This document shows, one piece after another, positions 17,180 to 25,306 of a stretch of 64,000 nt of DNA; within the stretch, counting starts at the first letter, position 1; every line of letters begins with the position of its first letter. The stretch comes from Coprococcus aceti. Its GTDB lineage: Bacteria; Bacillota; Clostridia; Lachnospirales; Lachnospiraceae. The position numbers were made by a program, and so were the translations under genes. A model generated the notes under the pieces. The model worked only from the letters and a program-made list of their open reading frames with translations. It was not told where the DNA came from and made no database searches. The stretch spans positions 186,001 to 250,000 of the forward strand of contig NZ_JAOQJT010000001.1 in the NCBI RefSeq assembly GCF_025567285.1. The letters are read 5' to 3'.

Positions 17180-18256
17180 TTACGCCCTGCTTCCGAGAGC
17201 CTTCTTGCGGGCTCTGTATTTCGCTCTTATGTATCTGCCAGCTGCAGACAGCTCTGTAGTCTTCCACCTGCTTGTTTTCTTCGTCTTAGACGAAAGCAAT
17301 GAACACGACTCATTCTTGTTGCTGAGACTCCAGCAGAAATAGCTGACATTCGCCTTGTTGAGTCTGGTCAGCCATTTGCCGGTGTAGGCTTTGCTTATGC
17401 CTCCATCGCCGCTTGCCGCGGACATTCCGAACTCTGTGACTATGACCGCTATCCCCTTCTTCCTTGCGTATGCAAGCTTCGCAGGAAGATACTGGTTGTG
17501 GCTCCACTCATTTGCATAGAAATGGAGTGAGTACATTATATTCTTGTAGCCCTTGATAGGGTTATCCGCAACCTCATTGTGTGTGCCATCCGAACCGAGC
17601 TGGGACCATGTCGGCGTTCCCACTACGATGATCGCCTTCTTGTCATACTTTCTTATGACCTTTATGACCTGGGACGCATATCGCTTGACAGTCTTCCAGT
17701 CGCAGCCATTTGGCTCATTGCATATCTCATAAATGATATTTTTCTGTTTCTTATACTTCTTCGCCATAGTTGCAAAGAATCTTCTTGCCTCTGCAACCTG
17801 TGTCATAGGATTCCCGTCGTTGAGTATGTGCCAGTCGATGATCACATACATGCCGAGGTCGGTCGCATATTTCACGCCCTTGTATATCTGATTTCGAAGT
17901 GCCGCTTTGCTGCCGCCCGCGCAATAGCCGTTGTATTCAGATGTATACATGGCAAGTCTTACCGCATTAACTCCCCAGTCGTCTCTCAGAGTCTTGAACG
18001 CCGCCTTGTTCACATAAGGATATCCCACATCCCAGTTGATACCGTGTGTGCTGATTCCCCTGAGCTGGAATTTCTTGCCTTTGGCATCCACCAGATCTGC
18101 CCCCTTCACAGACAGTCTTCCATGTGTCGCCACCGGCGTCTTTACCTTCGTAGCTGCAAATGCATCACAGTTCGGCTGTACGGCAACCGCTGTAAATATC
18201 ATTGCAAATGCGAGCAGCAGAGCCGTGAGTCTGTGTCTCAATTTTCTACCTTTCAT
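17180..18256 (-). CDS. Secreted GH5 endoglucanase (cellulase)
   Basis: A 358-residue protein with a signal peptide (basic MKGRKLRHR, hydrophobic LTALLLAFAMIFTAVAV, cleavage near AFAA) and a glycoside hydrolase family 5 barrel. Family markers are LRGISTHGINW, AVRLAMY, YVIIDWHILNDGNP and the acid/base Glu in IIYEICNEPNGCDW. Further on are HFYANEW and the nucleophile Glu in VIVTEFGMS. It should cut internal beta-1,4 bonds of cellulose or related glucans outside the cell. No carbohydrate-binding or dockerin module is present; the C-terminus is a short basic tail. GH5 subfamily 2 seems likely but the exact substrate is inferred. Confidence 0.9.
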   Translation of the reverse strand: MKGRKLRHRLTALLLAFAMIFTAVAVQPNCDAFAATKVKTPVATHGRLSVKGADLVDAKGKKFQLRGISTHGINWDVGYPYVNKAAFKTLRDDWGVNAVRLAMYTSEYNGYCAGGSKAALRNQIYKGVKYATDLGMYVIIDWHILNDGNPMTQVAEARRFFATMAKKYKKQKNIIYEICNEPNGCDWKTVKRYASQVIKVIRKYDKKAIIVVGTPTWSQLGSDGTHNEVADNPIKGYKNIMYSLHFYANEWSHNQYLPAKLAYARKKGIAVIVTEFGMSAASGDGGISKAYTGKWLTRLNKANVSYFCWSLSNKNESCSLLSSKTKKTSRWKTTELSAAGRYIRAKYRARKKALGSRA

Positions 18257-18330
18257 ATGTTTATAACCCCCTTTTCATCACAACGTAACATATATATATC
18301 ATAACATAGGCGCGGATGTATTAACAGATG

Positions 18331-18378
18331 CAAAATAAAAACGGACACCATACGATCCTTACCATATGATGTCCGTCC
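18331..18378 (-). terminator. Rho-independent terminator of glgP
   Basis: ACGGACACCATA and TATGATGTCCGT form a 12-base stem with one mismatch; on the minus strand it is followed by TTTTTATTTT. Confidence 0.85.
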
Positions 18379-18408
18379 TTTATTTTGTTATTTCATTCTA
18401 TCTGATAA

Positions 18409-20865
18409 TTACTTATCAAGGGAAACCTTAACCTTCTTAAGCTTCCAGATCTCCTTTGCATACTCCTCGATAGTTCTGTCTGATGAGAACTTTCCAGCAC
18501 ATGCTGTGTTGAGCATAGCCATCTTTGCCCAGCCCTTCTCATCCTGGTATGCCTTATCAACCTTCTGCTGAGCCTCTGCATATGAATCGAAGTCCTTAAG
18601 GATGAAGTATACATCTTCCTTTGTAAGAGAATCATAGAGATCTCTGAATCTGTCCGGATCATCCGGTGCATAAGTACCATCGATAAGCTGTGTGAGAACT
18701 CTTCTTACAGCCTGGTTGTTATTGTAGATATCCATTGGGTTGTAGCCGCCCTCGCGCTCATACTTCATAACCTCTTCTGCTGAAAGTCCGAAGATAAATG
18801 CGTTCTCGATGCCAACTTCCTCAACGATCTCTACATTTGCTCCATCCATGGTTCCAAGTGTAGGTGCACCGTTCAGCATGAACTTCATGTTACCTGTACC
18901 TGAAGCCTCTCTTGAAGCTGTTGAGATCTGCTCTGATACATCTGCTGCTGCGAAGATGATCTCGGCATTGGATACTCTGTAGTTCTCTATAAATACAACC
19001 TTGATCTTGCCTTCGATTGAAGCATCGTTGTTGACAACATCTGCAACTGAGTTGATGAGCTTGATGATAAGCTTAGCTCTCTTATATCCTGCTGATGCCT
19101 TTGCTCCAAAGATGAATGTTCTTGGGTACATATCGAATTCTGGCTCTGTCTTCAGTCTGTTATACAGATGCATAACATGAAGGATGTTCAGAAGCTGTCT
19201 CTTGTACTCATGAAGCCTCTTAACCTGTACATCGAAGATTGAACGAGGATCTACATCCACATTGTTGTGCTCCTTGATGTACTTTGCAAGACGGATCTTG
19301 TTCTGGTACTTGATGTTCATAAACTCATGCTGGCACTTCTCATCGTTCACATATACCTTAAGCTTCTTAAGGTGTGAAAGATTGGTTATCCACTCGTCAC
19401 CGATCTTGTCTGTGATCCAGTTTGCAAGAAGTGGGTTAGCATGAAGCAGGAAACGTCTCTGAGTGATACCATTTGTCTTGTTGTTGAACTGCTCTGGTCT
19501 CATCTCATAGAAGTCCTTAAGCTCTCTCTCCTCAAGGATCTTGGTATGAAGAGCTGCAACACCGTTTACTGAGTAAGAACCTGCAATTGCAAGATGAGCC
19601 ATCTTAACCTGGCCATCGTACAGAACTGCCATATTCTTAACCTTATCCTGGTTGCCTGGATACATCTCCTGGATCTTGAGAACGAATCTTCTGTTGATCT
19701 CCTCAACGATCTGGTAGATACGTGGAAGCAGTCTTGAGAACAGCTCGATAGGCCACTTCTCAAGTGCCTCTGCCATGATCGTATGGTTGGTGTATGCACA
19801 TGTTCTTGTTGTAATATCCCATGCGTCATCCCACTCAAGGCCTTCCTCATCCATGAGGATTCTCATGAGCTCGGCAACTGCTACTGTTGGATGTGTATCA
19901 TTCATCTGGAATGTTACCTTCTCTGGCAGCTTGTGGATGTCCTTGTTGAGCTCCTTGAACTTGAGGATTGCTCTCTGAACTGAAGCTGAGATGAAGAAAT
20001 ACTGCTGTCTCAGTCTGAGCTCCTTACCTGCGTAGTGATTGTCATTTGGATAGAGAACCTCAACGATAGTCTTTGCAAGGTTCTGCTGCTCTACTGCCTT
20101 CTCATACTCACCCTTGTCAAATGAGTCAAGGCAGAACTCCTGGATTGCCTCAGCATCCCAGATTCTAAGTGTATTTACAACGTTGTTGCCATAACCGATG
20201 ACTGGAAGGTCATAAGGTACGGCACGAACTGACTGATATCCATCCTGTATAAAGTAGTTTCTGCCATTCTTGTTCTCAACTCTGACATATCCACCGAACT
20301 TAACTTCAACAGCGTACTCTGAACGCTTAACCTCGAATGGGTTGCCATCCTTGAGCCAGTCATCCGGCATCTCAACCTGATATCCATCCTTGATACCCTG
20401 CTTGAACATACCATACTTGTATCTGATACCACAACCGTATGCAGGATAACCAAGTGTTGCCAATGAATCAAGGAAACAAGCTGCAAGACGTCCGAGACCG
20501 CCATTACCCAGAGCGGCATCAGGCTCCTGATCCTCTATAAAGTTCAGGTCAAATCCTAACTCGTCAAGTGCTTCCTTAACTGCATCGTAGTAAGTCAAGT
20601 TGATAAGATTGTTACCGAGTGCTCTACCCATAAGGAACTCCATAGACAGATAATAAACTGTCTTGACGTTCTTCTTCTCATACTCCTTGTGTGTAGCAAT
20701 CCATCTGTCAATGATGTCGTCCTTTACTGCGTAGCTGACTGCCTGGAATACCTGCTGTGGAGTAGCCTCCTCGATAGGCTTGCGGAAAAGGGTCTTTACA
20801 TTAGTAATGACTTCCTTCTTGAAGCCTTCCTTATCGAAATCTGCTAACATCTTCATCTGATTCAT
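18409..20865 (-). CDS. glgP: Glycogen/alpha-glucan phosphorylase
   Basis: An 818-residue GT35 enzyme that releases glucose-1-phosphate from the non-reducing ends of glycogen or maltodextrins, using pyridoxal phosphate. Recognisable parts are YYLSMEFLMGRALGNNLINL, ALGNGGLGRLAACFLDSLAT, FQMNDTHPTVAVAELMRI, RVSNAEIIFAAADVSEQIS. The PLP-lysine region is ASGTGNMKFMLNGAPTLGT. Length and motifs are complete. AAGGAGGGA lies close to the first ATG; a second in-frame ATG three codons later is also possible. Codon bias suggests high expression. It is monocistronic between its own promoter and terminator. Product feeds the phosphoglucomutase encoded at 54.3 kb. Confidence 0.96.
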   Translation of the reverse strand: MNQMKMLADFDKEGFKKEVITNVKTLFRKPIEEATPQQVFQAVSYAVKDDIIDRWIATHKEYEKKNVKTVYYLSMEFLMGRALGNNLINLTYYDAVKEALDELGFDLNFIEDQEPDAALGNGGLGRLAACFLDSLATLGYPAYGCGIRYKYGMFKQGIKDGYQVEMPDDWLKDGNPFEVKRSEYAVEVKFGGYVRVENKNGRNYFIQDGYQSVRAVPYDLPVIGYGNNVVNTLRIWDAEAIQEFCLDSFDKGEYEKAVEQQNLAKTIVEVLYPNDNHYAGKELRLRQQYFFISASVQRAILKFKELNKDIHKLPEKVTFQMNDTHPTVAVAELMRILMDEEGLEWDDAWDITTRTCAYTNHTIMAEALEKWPIELFSRLLPRIYQIVEEINRRFVLKIQEMYPGNQDKVKNMAVLYDGQVKMAHLAIAGSYSVNGVAALHTKILEERELKDFYEMRPEQFNNKTNGITQRRFLLHANPLLANWITDKIGDEWITNLSHLKKLKVYVNDEKCQHEFMNIKYQNKIRLAKYIKEHNNVDVDPRSIFDVQVKRLHEYKRQLLNILHVMHLYNRLKTEPEFDMYPRTFIFGAKASAGYKRAKLIIKLINSVADVVNNDASIEGKIKVVFIENYRVSNAEIIFAAADVSEQISTASREASGTGNMKFMLNGAPTLGTMDGANVEIVEEVGIENAFIFGLSAEEVMKYEREGGYNPMDIYNNNQAVRRVLTQLIDGTYAPDDPDRFRDLYDSLTKEDVYFILKDFDSYAEAQQKVDKAYQDEKGWAKMAMLNTACAGKFSSDRTIEEYAKEIWKLKKVKVSLDK

Positions 20866-20963
20866 TCCCTCCTTGGATAAATAGATATAATTTTTTCCAT
20901 TTTCACTGTTTCATTCTATCATCAACCTTTTTTTTAAACAATACATGAGAAAAAATTTGTTAA

Positions 20964-20992
20964 ATAACACTATAAAATTAGACTATAGTCAA
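20964..20992 (-). promoter_or_regulatory. Predicted sigma-A promoter of glgP
   Basis: TTGACT and TGTTAT with 17-base spacing on the minus strand, about 90 bases before the glgP start. The rest of the roughly 290-base gap between glgP and the J-domain gene is AT-rich and holds only the terminator at 21113-21146. Confidence 0.5.
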
Positions 20993-21112
20993 ATAGAATT
21001 TGCAGTTTTTTTTACATAAAAGGCGATAAATGTCTGATAATATCTAGATTAATTGGGGGTTCTTGCGTTTTCAATGATTACCAGAATATTGTAAATGCAC
21101 CACGTATACGAT

Positions 21113-21146
21113 ATAAAACCCCTGGGAGAGGCAACTCCCAGGGGGA
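21113..21146 (-). terminator. Rho-independent terminator of the Hsp70/J-domain operon
   Basis: CCCCTGGGAG pairs perfectly with CTCCCAGGGG around AGGCAA; on the minus strand it is followed by TTTTATAT. It lies eight bases after the last gene of the operon. Confidence 0.88.
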
Positions 21147-21153
21147 TCGTTAT

Positions 21154-21963
21154 CTAACTTCGTCCGTATCCACTCGGCATGCAGCACACGCAAGGCATAC
21201 CGCCCATGCAGCACGACATGAGAGCACATATGGTACAAAGGTTGTTGCAAAACTTTCCGCCGGTCGGCATATCCATTCCATACCCGGCACCTCTGTCCAT
21301 GTACCACTGACGGCCGCTCTTGATGGACTCATATGCCTGACGGTATTCCTGATTGCCCGGCTCAAGCTCCATTGCACGCTTCAGCATCTCCATGGCTCTT
21401 ATCTGATTGCCAAGTCCGGCGTTGCACACGCCACTGTAATAGTGCCACTTGGCATCGTGATTCTCTATCTGATTGAGGACGTTCTTCGCCTCCTCATAGC
21501 TTCCGCTGTTCATATAGTTCTTCGCGGCCTGAAAATATCTGGAATCTTTATCATTCGGATCGTAGTCATTCTGTCTCTGATAGCCACCGAAACCAAATGG
21601 GCCAAATCCTCCGAAACCGCCAAATGGATCATCATACTGTCCGTAGCCTCCTGACGAACCGCCGTAAGAACTTCCACCATACGGACCATATGAACCGCCA
21701 GATCCATAACCGCCGCCGTAGCCCTGCGAGCTTCCAGTTCCATACCCACCAGCACCACCGTAACTTGCACGGTCAGCCTCACCGCTCACTATGGACTTGT
21801 AAGCCTGCTGTATCTCCTTGAACTTTTCCTCAGCCTCATCCTTGTGAGGATTGTTGATATTCGCATCCGGATGATACTTCCGGCTCAGCCTTCTATATGC
21901 TTTTTTTACTTCTTCTTCGCTGGCACCTCTTTTGAGTCCCAGCACCTCGTAAGGATCTTTCAT
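21154..21963 (-). CDS. J-domain (DnaJ-like) co-chaperone with Gly/Tyr-rich and Cys-rich regions
   Basis: A 269-residue protein. Residues 1-65 are a J domain (YEVLGLKRGASEEEVKKAYR, then YHPDANINNPHKDEAEEKF) with the HPD tripeptide that triggers Hsp70 ATPase. Residues about 68-135 are Gly/Tyr/Ser-rich low complexity, residues 140-215 a TPR-like helical pair (YFQAAKNYMNSGSYEEAKNV, then HYYSGVCNAGLGNQIRAMEM). The C-terminus is rich in cysteine (FCNNLCTICALMSCCMGG). It lacks the classical DnaJ zinc finger, so it is not housekeeping DnaJ. The start lies three bases after the DUF5685 stop, in an operon with an Hsp70, which suggests a dedicated chaperone pair. Confidence 0.88.
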   Translation of the reverse strand: MKDPYEVLGLKRGASEEEVKKAYRRLSRKYHPDANINNPHKDEAEEKFKEIQQAYKSIVSGEADRASYGGAGGYGTGSSQGYGGGYGSGGSYGPYGGSSYGGSSGGYGQYDDPFGGFGGFGPFGFGGYQRQNDYDPNDKDSRYFQAAKNYMNSGSYEEAKNVLNQIENHDAKWHYYSGVCNAGLGNQIRAMEMLKRAMELEPGNQEYRQAYESIKSGRQWYMDRGAGYGMDMPTGGKFCNNLCTICALMSCCMGGMPCVCCMPSGYGRS

Positions 21964-21966
21964 AAT

Positions 21967-22866
21967 TTATTCCTCATCGCCGCATCTTCTATTTGTAGTC
22001 GAATAATATGCTTCCCATATTCCTGAGTATATTATGTTCCTGAGTATACCTACATTTTCAATAATAGGAAGCATCTCATACTCTTTAGCAAGTGGTGCCA
22101 CCATCATCATCAGAACATCCTTCGTCCACTCTGCAAGCTCCTGCCATTTGTCCTGTTCTATGGTTTTATCCACACCCACTGATTGTACCTCAACACCCAG
22201 CTCATGCGCAAGCCTGCACACGAATGGATTGTAATTTCCGGCACCTATATCCTTCTCTATATCGTCATACGCGTCCATTATGTAGACAAATTTGCCCAGA
22301 TAATAGCCTATGGTGCGGAGATATGATTCCCACTCATCATGTTTCGGGGCACATATCTCTGCCATTATATTGCCAAAATGCCCCGACAATGCATCCATGT
22401 CATCGGATCCCACCTCCTCCAGCTCACTTATCGCCTTGAGGTTCTCCGCAATAACCTGGATCTTCTGTGGATAATCTTCCTTGAGCCTCCTGCCATTTTT
22501 CCCAGCGAGCAGCACATCCGCATACAGCTTTCGGGTAAACATATGCTCATCATCCCAGTCATCTATACATTTATAATAGGTAAGGATCACGTTCATATCA
22601 GCAACATAATCTGTGTACTCGTTCTGTACATAAGTATGCTTCGATGTCGGGTGTGCGATACATCTTCTGCTGCCCGAGTGCTTCTCCGGTTCGTACAGTC
22701 CCGTCAGAAGAAGGACCAGAAATGTCATATCATAGCTGAGACTTATCTGTCCTCTCGCACCGTATCTGTCCTTCAGCGATTTGCACAGGCCACAGTAATA
22801 CCTACGGTATTCATCGTATTCTTTCATCTTAAGCTCAGGCTGGTTCACCACTATATATCCAAACAT
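21967..22866 (-). CDS. DUF5685 family protein
   Basis: A 299-residue, largely helical protein of unknown function that I match to DUF5685 by its start (MFGYIVVNQPELKMKEYDEY) and the YYCGLCKSLKDRYG segment with a CxxC pair. Two Asp-rich motifs stand out: D102-D-W-D-D106 and D198-A-Y-D-D202-I-E-K-D206, followed by GAGNYNPF. They are 96 residues apart, a spacing and style reminiscent of the metal-binding DDxxD pairs of isoprenoid synthases; that link is my inference. It sits between the zinc-ribbon protein and the J-domain gene of an Hsp70 operon and is probably coupled to the latter. The start follows GGAGATTGAGAG. Confidence 0.75.
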   Translation of the reverse strand: MFGYIVVNQPELKMKEYDEYRRYYCGLCKSLKDRYGARGQISLSYDMTFLVLLLTGLYEPEKHSGSRRCIAHPTSKHTYVQNEYTDYVADMNVILTYYKCIDDWDDEHMFTRKLYADVLLAGKNGRRLKEDYPQKIQVIAENLKAISELEEVGSDDMDALSGHFGNIMAEICAPKHDEWESYLRTIGYYLGKFVYIMDAYDDIEKDIGAGNYNPFVCRLAHELGVEVQSVGVDKTIEQDKWQELAEWTKDVLMMMVAPLAKEYEMLPIIENVGILRNIIYSGIWEAYYSTTNRRCGDEE

Positions 22867-22920
22867 CTCTCAATCTCCATACCGTATTTCAACTCAAAAT
22901 ATCTAAAGTCCGCATCATCA

Positions 22921-23316
22921 CTAAGACTTCTTCACAAATCTGTTGCCGCACTTAGGGCATCTGATCTCTATCTTGCCCTTTCCCCTTGGAACTCTGATCA
23001 TCTGCTGGCATTTGCTGCAGACAAATATCTTGTATTCCTTGCCGGCTTCCTTCTGTTTCTTCGCACGCTTGAATATATTTCTCACGCCCGCGGTGTGCTC
23101 CATAAACCATCTGTTCTGAGCCGCGCGCTTGTCATAGTTCTTGGACATGATCCTGACATATCCATAAGCGAACATGAAAAGCCCAAGGAAATAAAATATC
23201 CCCGTCTTGATAAATGCATCCAGCACCATAAAAATCAATCCGCCCCAGGTAAGGAATGATGACAACTGATCGTTGCCGTACCTGGATCTCATAAATCTTA
23301 TAAATTTGTCTTTCAT
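22921..23316 (-). CDS. Small membrane protein with C-terminal zinc ribbon
   Basis: A 131-residue protein. Residues about 17-55 contain one or two membrane helices (FLTWGGLIFMVLDAFI, GIFYFLGLFMFAYGYV), followed by a basic segment (RAKKQKEAG). The C-terminus is a zinc ribbon with two CxxC knuckles (CSKCQQMIRVPRGKGK, then CPKCGNRF) similar to those that bind nucleic acid or protein. It is the second gene of the Hsp70 operon, 25 bases after the Hsp70 stop. Function unknown; a membrane platform for the chaperone pair is one guess. A GAGGAG lies 11 bases before the ATG. Confidence 0.78.
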   Translation of the reverse strand: MKDKFIRFMRSRYGNDQLSSFLTWGGLIFMVLDAFIKTGIFYFLGLFMFAYGYVRIMSKNYDKRAAQNRWFMEHTAGVRNIFKRAKKQKEAGKEYKIFVCSKCQQMIRVPRGKGKIEIRCPKCGNRFVKKS

Positions 23317-23341
23317 AATTCACCATTCTCCTCGCAAATTC

Positions 23342-25102
23342 TTACATTGTCTCCAGCTTCTCTGCGGATTCCTGAAGCTGCCTGTAGGCTTCCTTCATCC
23401 TGCCCATCTCCACGTCATCTACATGATTCATGTCAGTTCGTGTCACAAGCTTCTTCAGATACTCGCAGTCGCTCTTGATCCGTTTCATCTCCTTCTTGTC
23501 AAGCTGTGCGCCCCTGGTCTCAAGAAGATTCTCTACCTTATATACATACGACTCGGCCTCGTTCATAATGTCTTTGAACTCCCTGGCTCCAGCCACGTCA
23601 TCCTCGTACTTCTTCGCATCCTCCCTTGCTCTGCGGATCTCCTCCTCCGAAAGGTTGGTGCTGGATGTGATCACTATCTGCTGTTCCACGCCCCTGCCAA
23701 GATCCTTAGCTGAAACCTTGAGGATACCATTTGCATCCATGTCAAATGTGACCTCGATCTGAGGAACGCCCGCCATGGCTCTCTTGATACCGCTGAGCCT
23801 GAAGTTGCCTAGCAGCTTGTTGTCCCTTGTGAAATGTCTCTCGCCCTGGTACACCTTGATCTCGACATCCCTCTGGAAATTACCCGCCGTGGTAAATATC
23901 TTTGATGCTCTGGTCGGAATGGCTGAATTTCTCGGAATGATGACATTTGCCACACCTCCAAGGGTCTCAATGGACAGCGAAAGAGGTGTCACATCCATGA
24001 GGAGAATGTCATTCACCTTGTTCGACACGGTGAGCTCGCCGCTGAGCTTGCTTCCCTGGACCGCCGCACCCATGGCAACGCACTCGTCCGGGTTCATATT
24101 CTTGGATGGCTCCCTGCCGGTTATGGCACGAACCTTATCCACAACCGCCGGTATACGGGTGGAGCCACCCACCAGCAGCACTTTGTCTATCTGATTTCTC
24201 GTTATGCCCGCATCGGATAATGCCTGGTTTACAGGTCCCGCCGTTCTCTCCACCAGGTCATAGGTGAGCTCGTTGAACTGCTCCCTGGTTATCGTCATGT
24301 CTAGATGCACCGGCTGATTCTTCACTGTCGATATAAATGGCAGATTGATGTGTGCAGTCTGCGCAAATGAGAGCTCCTTCTTGGCATTCTCACAGGCTTC
24401 CCTCACTCTCTGGGATGCTGTGATATCCTTCGCCAGATTGACCTTTGTCTCCTTTTTAAAGGTCTTGATGACGTAGTCCAGCAGCCTCTCATCAAAATCA
24501 TCTCCGCCTAGATGATTGTCTCCCGCGGTGGCAAGAACCTCTATGACGCTGTCCCCTATCTCTATAACAGACACGTCAAATGTTCCTCCGCCCAGATCGT
24601 ATACAAGTATCTTCTGCGCCTGTCCATTGTCAAGACCATAGGCGAGAGCCGCCGATGTAGGCTCATTTATGATTCGAAGCACATTCAGTCCCGCTATTCT
24701 TCCGGCGTCCTTTGTGGCCTGTCTCTGGCTGTCGTCAAAGTAAGCCGGAACTGTTATGACTGCATCAGATACCGGTCCGCCCAGATAACTCTCAGCATCG
24801 CTCTTCAGCTTTGCAAGTATGATGGCGGATATCTCCTGCGGCGAATAGTCCTTGCCGTCTATCCTCTTTCTGTATGTTGTTCCCATCGCTCTCTTGATGG
24901 ATGTGATAGTTCTGTCCACATTCACAGTCATCTGTCTCCTGGCAGCCTCACCCACCAGTCTCTCTCCATTCTTTGTGATGGCTACTATGGAAGGTGTGGT
25001 CCTGCCGCCCTCCGAATTCGGTATGACAGTTGGCTGATCGCCCTCAAGCACTGCCACACAGCTGTTTGTTGTTCCCAGGTCTATTCCTACTACTCTGCTC
25101 AT
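23342..25102 (-). CDS. Hsp70-family chaperone (DnaK-like, second paralogue type)
   Basis: A 586-residue Hsp70 with complete ATPase signatures (VGIDLGTTNSCVAVLEG, VYDLGGGTFDVSVIEIGD, LVGGSTRIPAVVDKV) and a substrate domain (LSLSIETLGGVANVIIPRNS, NANGILKVSAKDLGRG). The C-terminal lid is shorter than in housekeeping DnaK (about 610-640 residues) and there is no acidic DnaK tail; it ends KLETM. No grpE, hrcA or dnaJ of the classical type, and no CIRCE operator, is nearby. So this is probably a specialised HscC/DnaK2-like protein working with the J protein three genes downstream. The start at 25102 (ATG after GAGAGG) was preferred over TTG at 25111. Confidence 0.93.
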   Translation of the reverse strand: MSRVVGIDLGTTNSCVAVLEGDQPTVIPNSEGGRTTPSIVAITKNGERLVGEAARRQMTVNVDRTITSIKRAMGTTYRKRIDGKDYSPQEISAIILAKLKSDAESYLGGPVSDAVITVPAYFDDSQRQATKDAGRIAGLNVLRIINEPTSAALAYGLDNGQAQKILVYDLGGGTFDVSVIEIGDSVIEVLATAGDNHLGGDDFDERLLDYVIKTFKKETKVNLAKDITASQRVREACENAKKELSFAQTAHINLPFISTVKNQPVHLDMTITREQFNELTYDLVERTAGPVNQALSDAGITRNQIDKVLLVGGSTRIPAVVDKVRAITGREPSKNMNPDECVAMGAAVQGSKLSGELTVSNKVNDILLMDVTPLSLSIETLGGVANVIIPRNSAIPTRASKIFTTAGNFQRDVEIKVYQGERHFTRDNKLLGNFRLSGIKRAMAGVPQIEVTFDMDANGILKVSAKDLGRGVEQQIVITSSTNLSEEEIRRAREDAKKYEDDVAGAREFKDIMNEAESYVYKVENLLETRGAQLDKKEMKRIKSDCEYLKKLVTRTDMNHVDDVEMGRMKEAYRQLQESAEKLETM

Positions 25103-25142
25103 ATATGTCAACCTCTCTGTAATGGTATTCTAATCTACTCAT

Positions 25143-25172
25143 GGGGACGGAGGGGTCAGGCACCTCCGTCCC
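25143..25172 (+). repeat. REP-like palindrome, copy 1
   Basis: GGGACGGAGG and CCTCCGTCCC form a 10-base-pair stem around a ten-base GGTCAGGCA-type loop. It is the inverted copy of the element at 25264-25294. It lies in the leader or promoter region of the Hsp70 operon. The sequence style is like REP palindromes mobilised by Y1 (TnpA-REP) transposases; none is in this window. Confidence 0.75.
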
Positions 25173-25263
25173 TATATATTGTATATAATAACCATCACTT
25201 ATGAACATAATTTGGACAAAAAATAAAGTAAGTATAAAGTTAGGTTAAGAGAGTATAAAAAAA

Positions 25264-25294
25264 GAGGACGGAGGTACCTGACCCCTCCGTCCCC
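25264..25294 (-). repeat. REP-like palindrome, copy 2, also acting as terminator of the AGCS gene
   Basis: Nearly identical to the reverse complement of the copy at 25143-25172. Read on the minus strand the stem GGACGGAGG / CCTCCGTCC is followed by TCTTTTTTT, so it has all features of a rho-independent terminator 12 bases after the transporter stop codon. The AT-rich DNA between the two copies (about 90 bases) probably holds the Hsp70 operon promoter. Confidence 0.75.
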
Positions 25295-25306
25295 GGACTT
25301 AATATT

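Noticed and set aside
22339..23259. 306-codon plus-strand frame opposite the DUF5685 and zinc-ribbon genes
   Set aside because: It crosses two well-supported minus-strand genes and has no start signal or recognisable domains.
25103..25306. CIRCE (HrcA) operator before the Hsp70 gene
   Set aside because: No TTAGCACTC / GAGTGCTAA inverted repeat is present; the only palindromes are the two REP-like ones.
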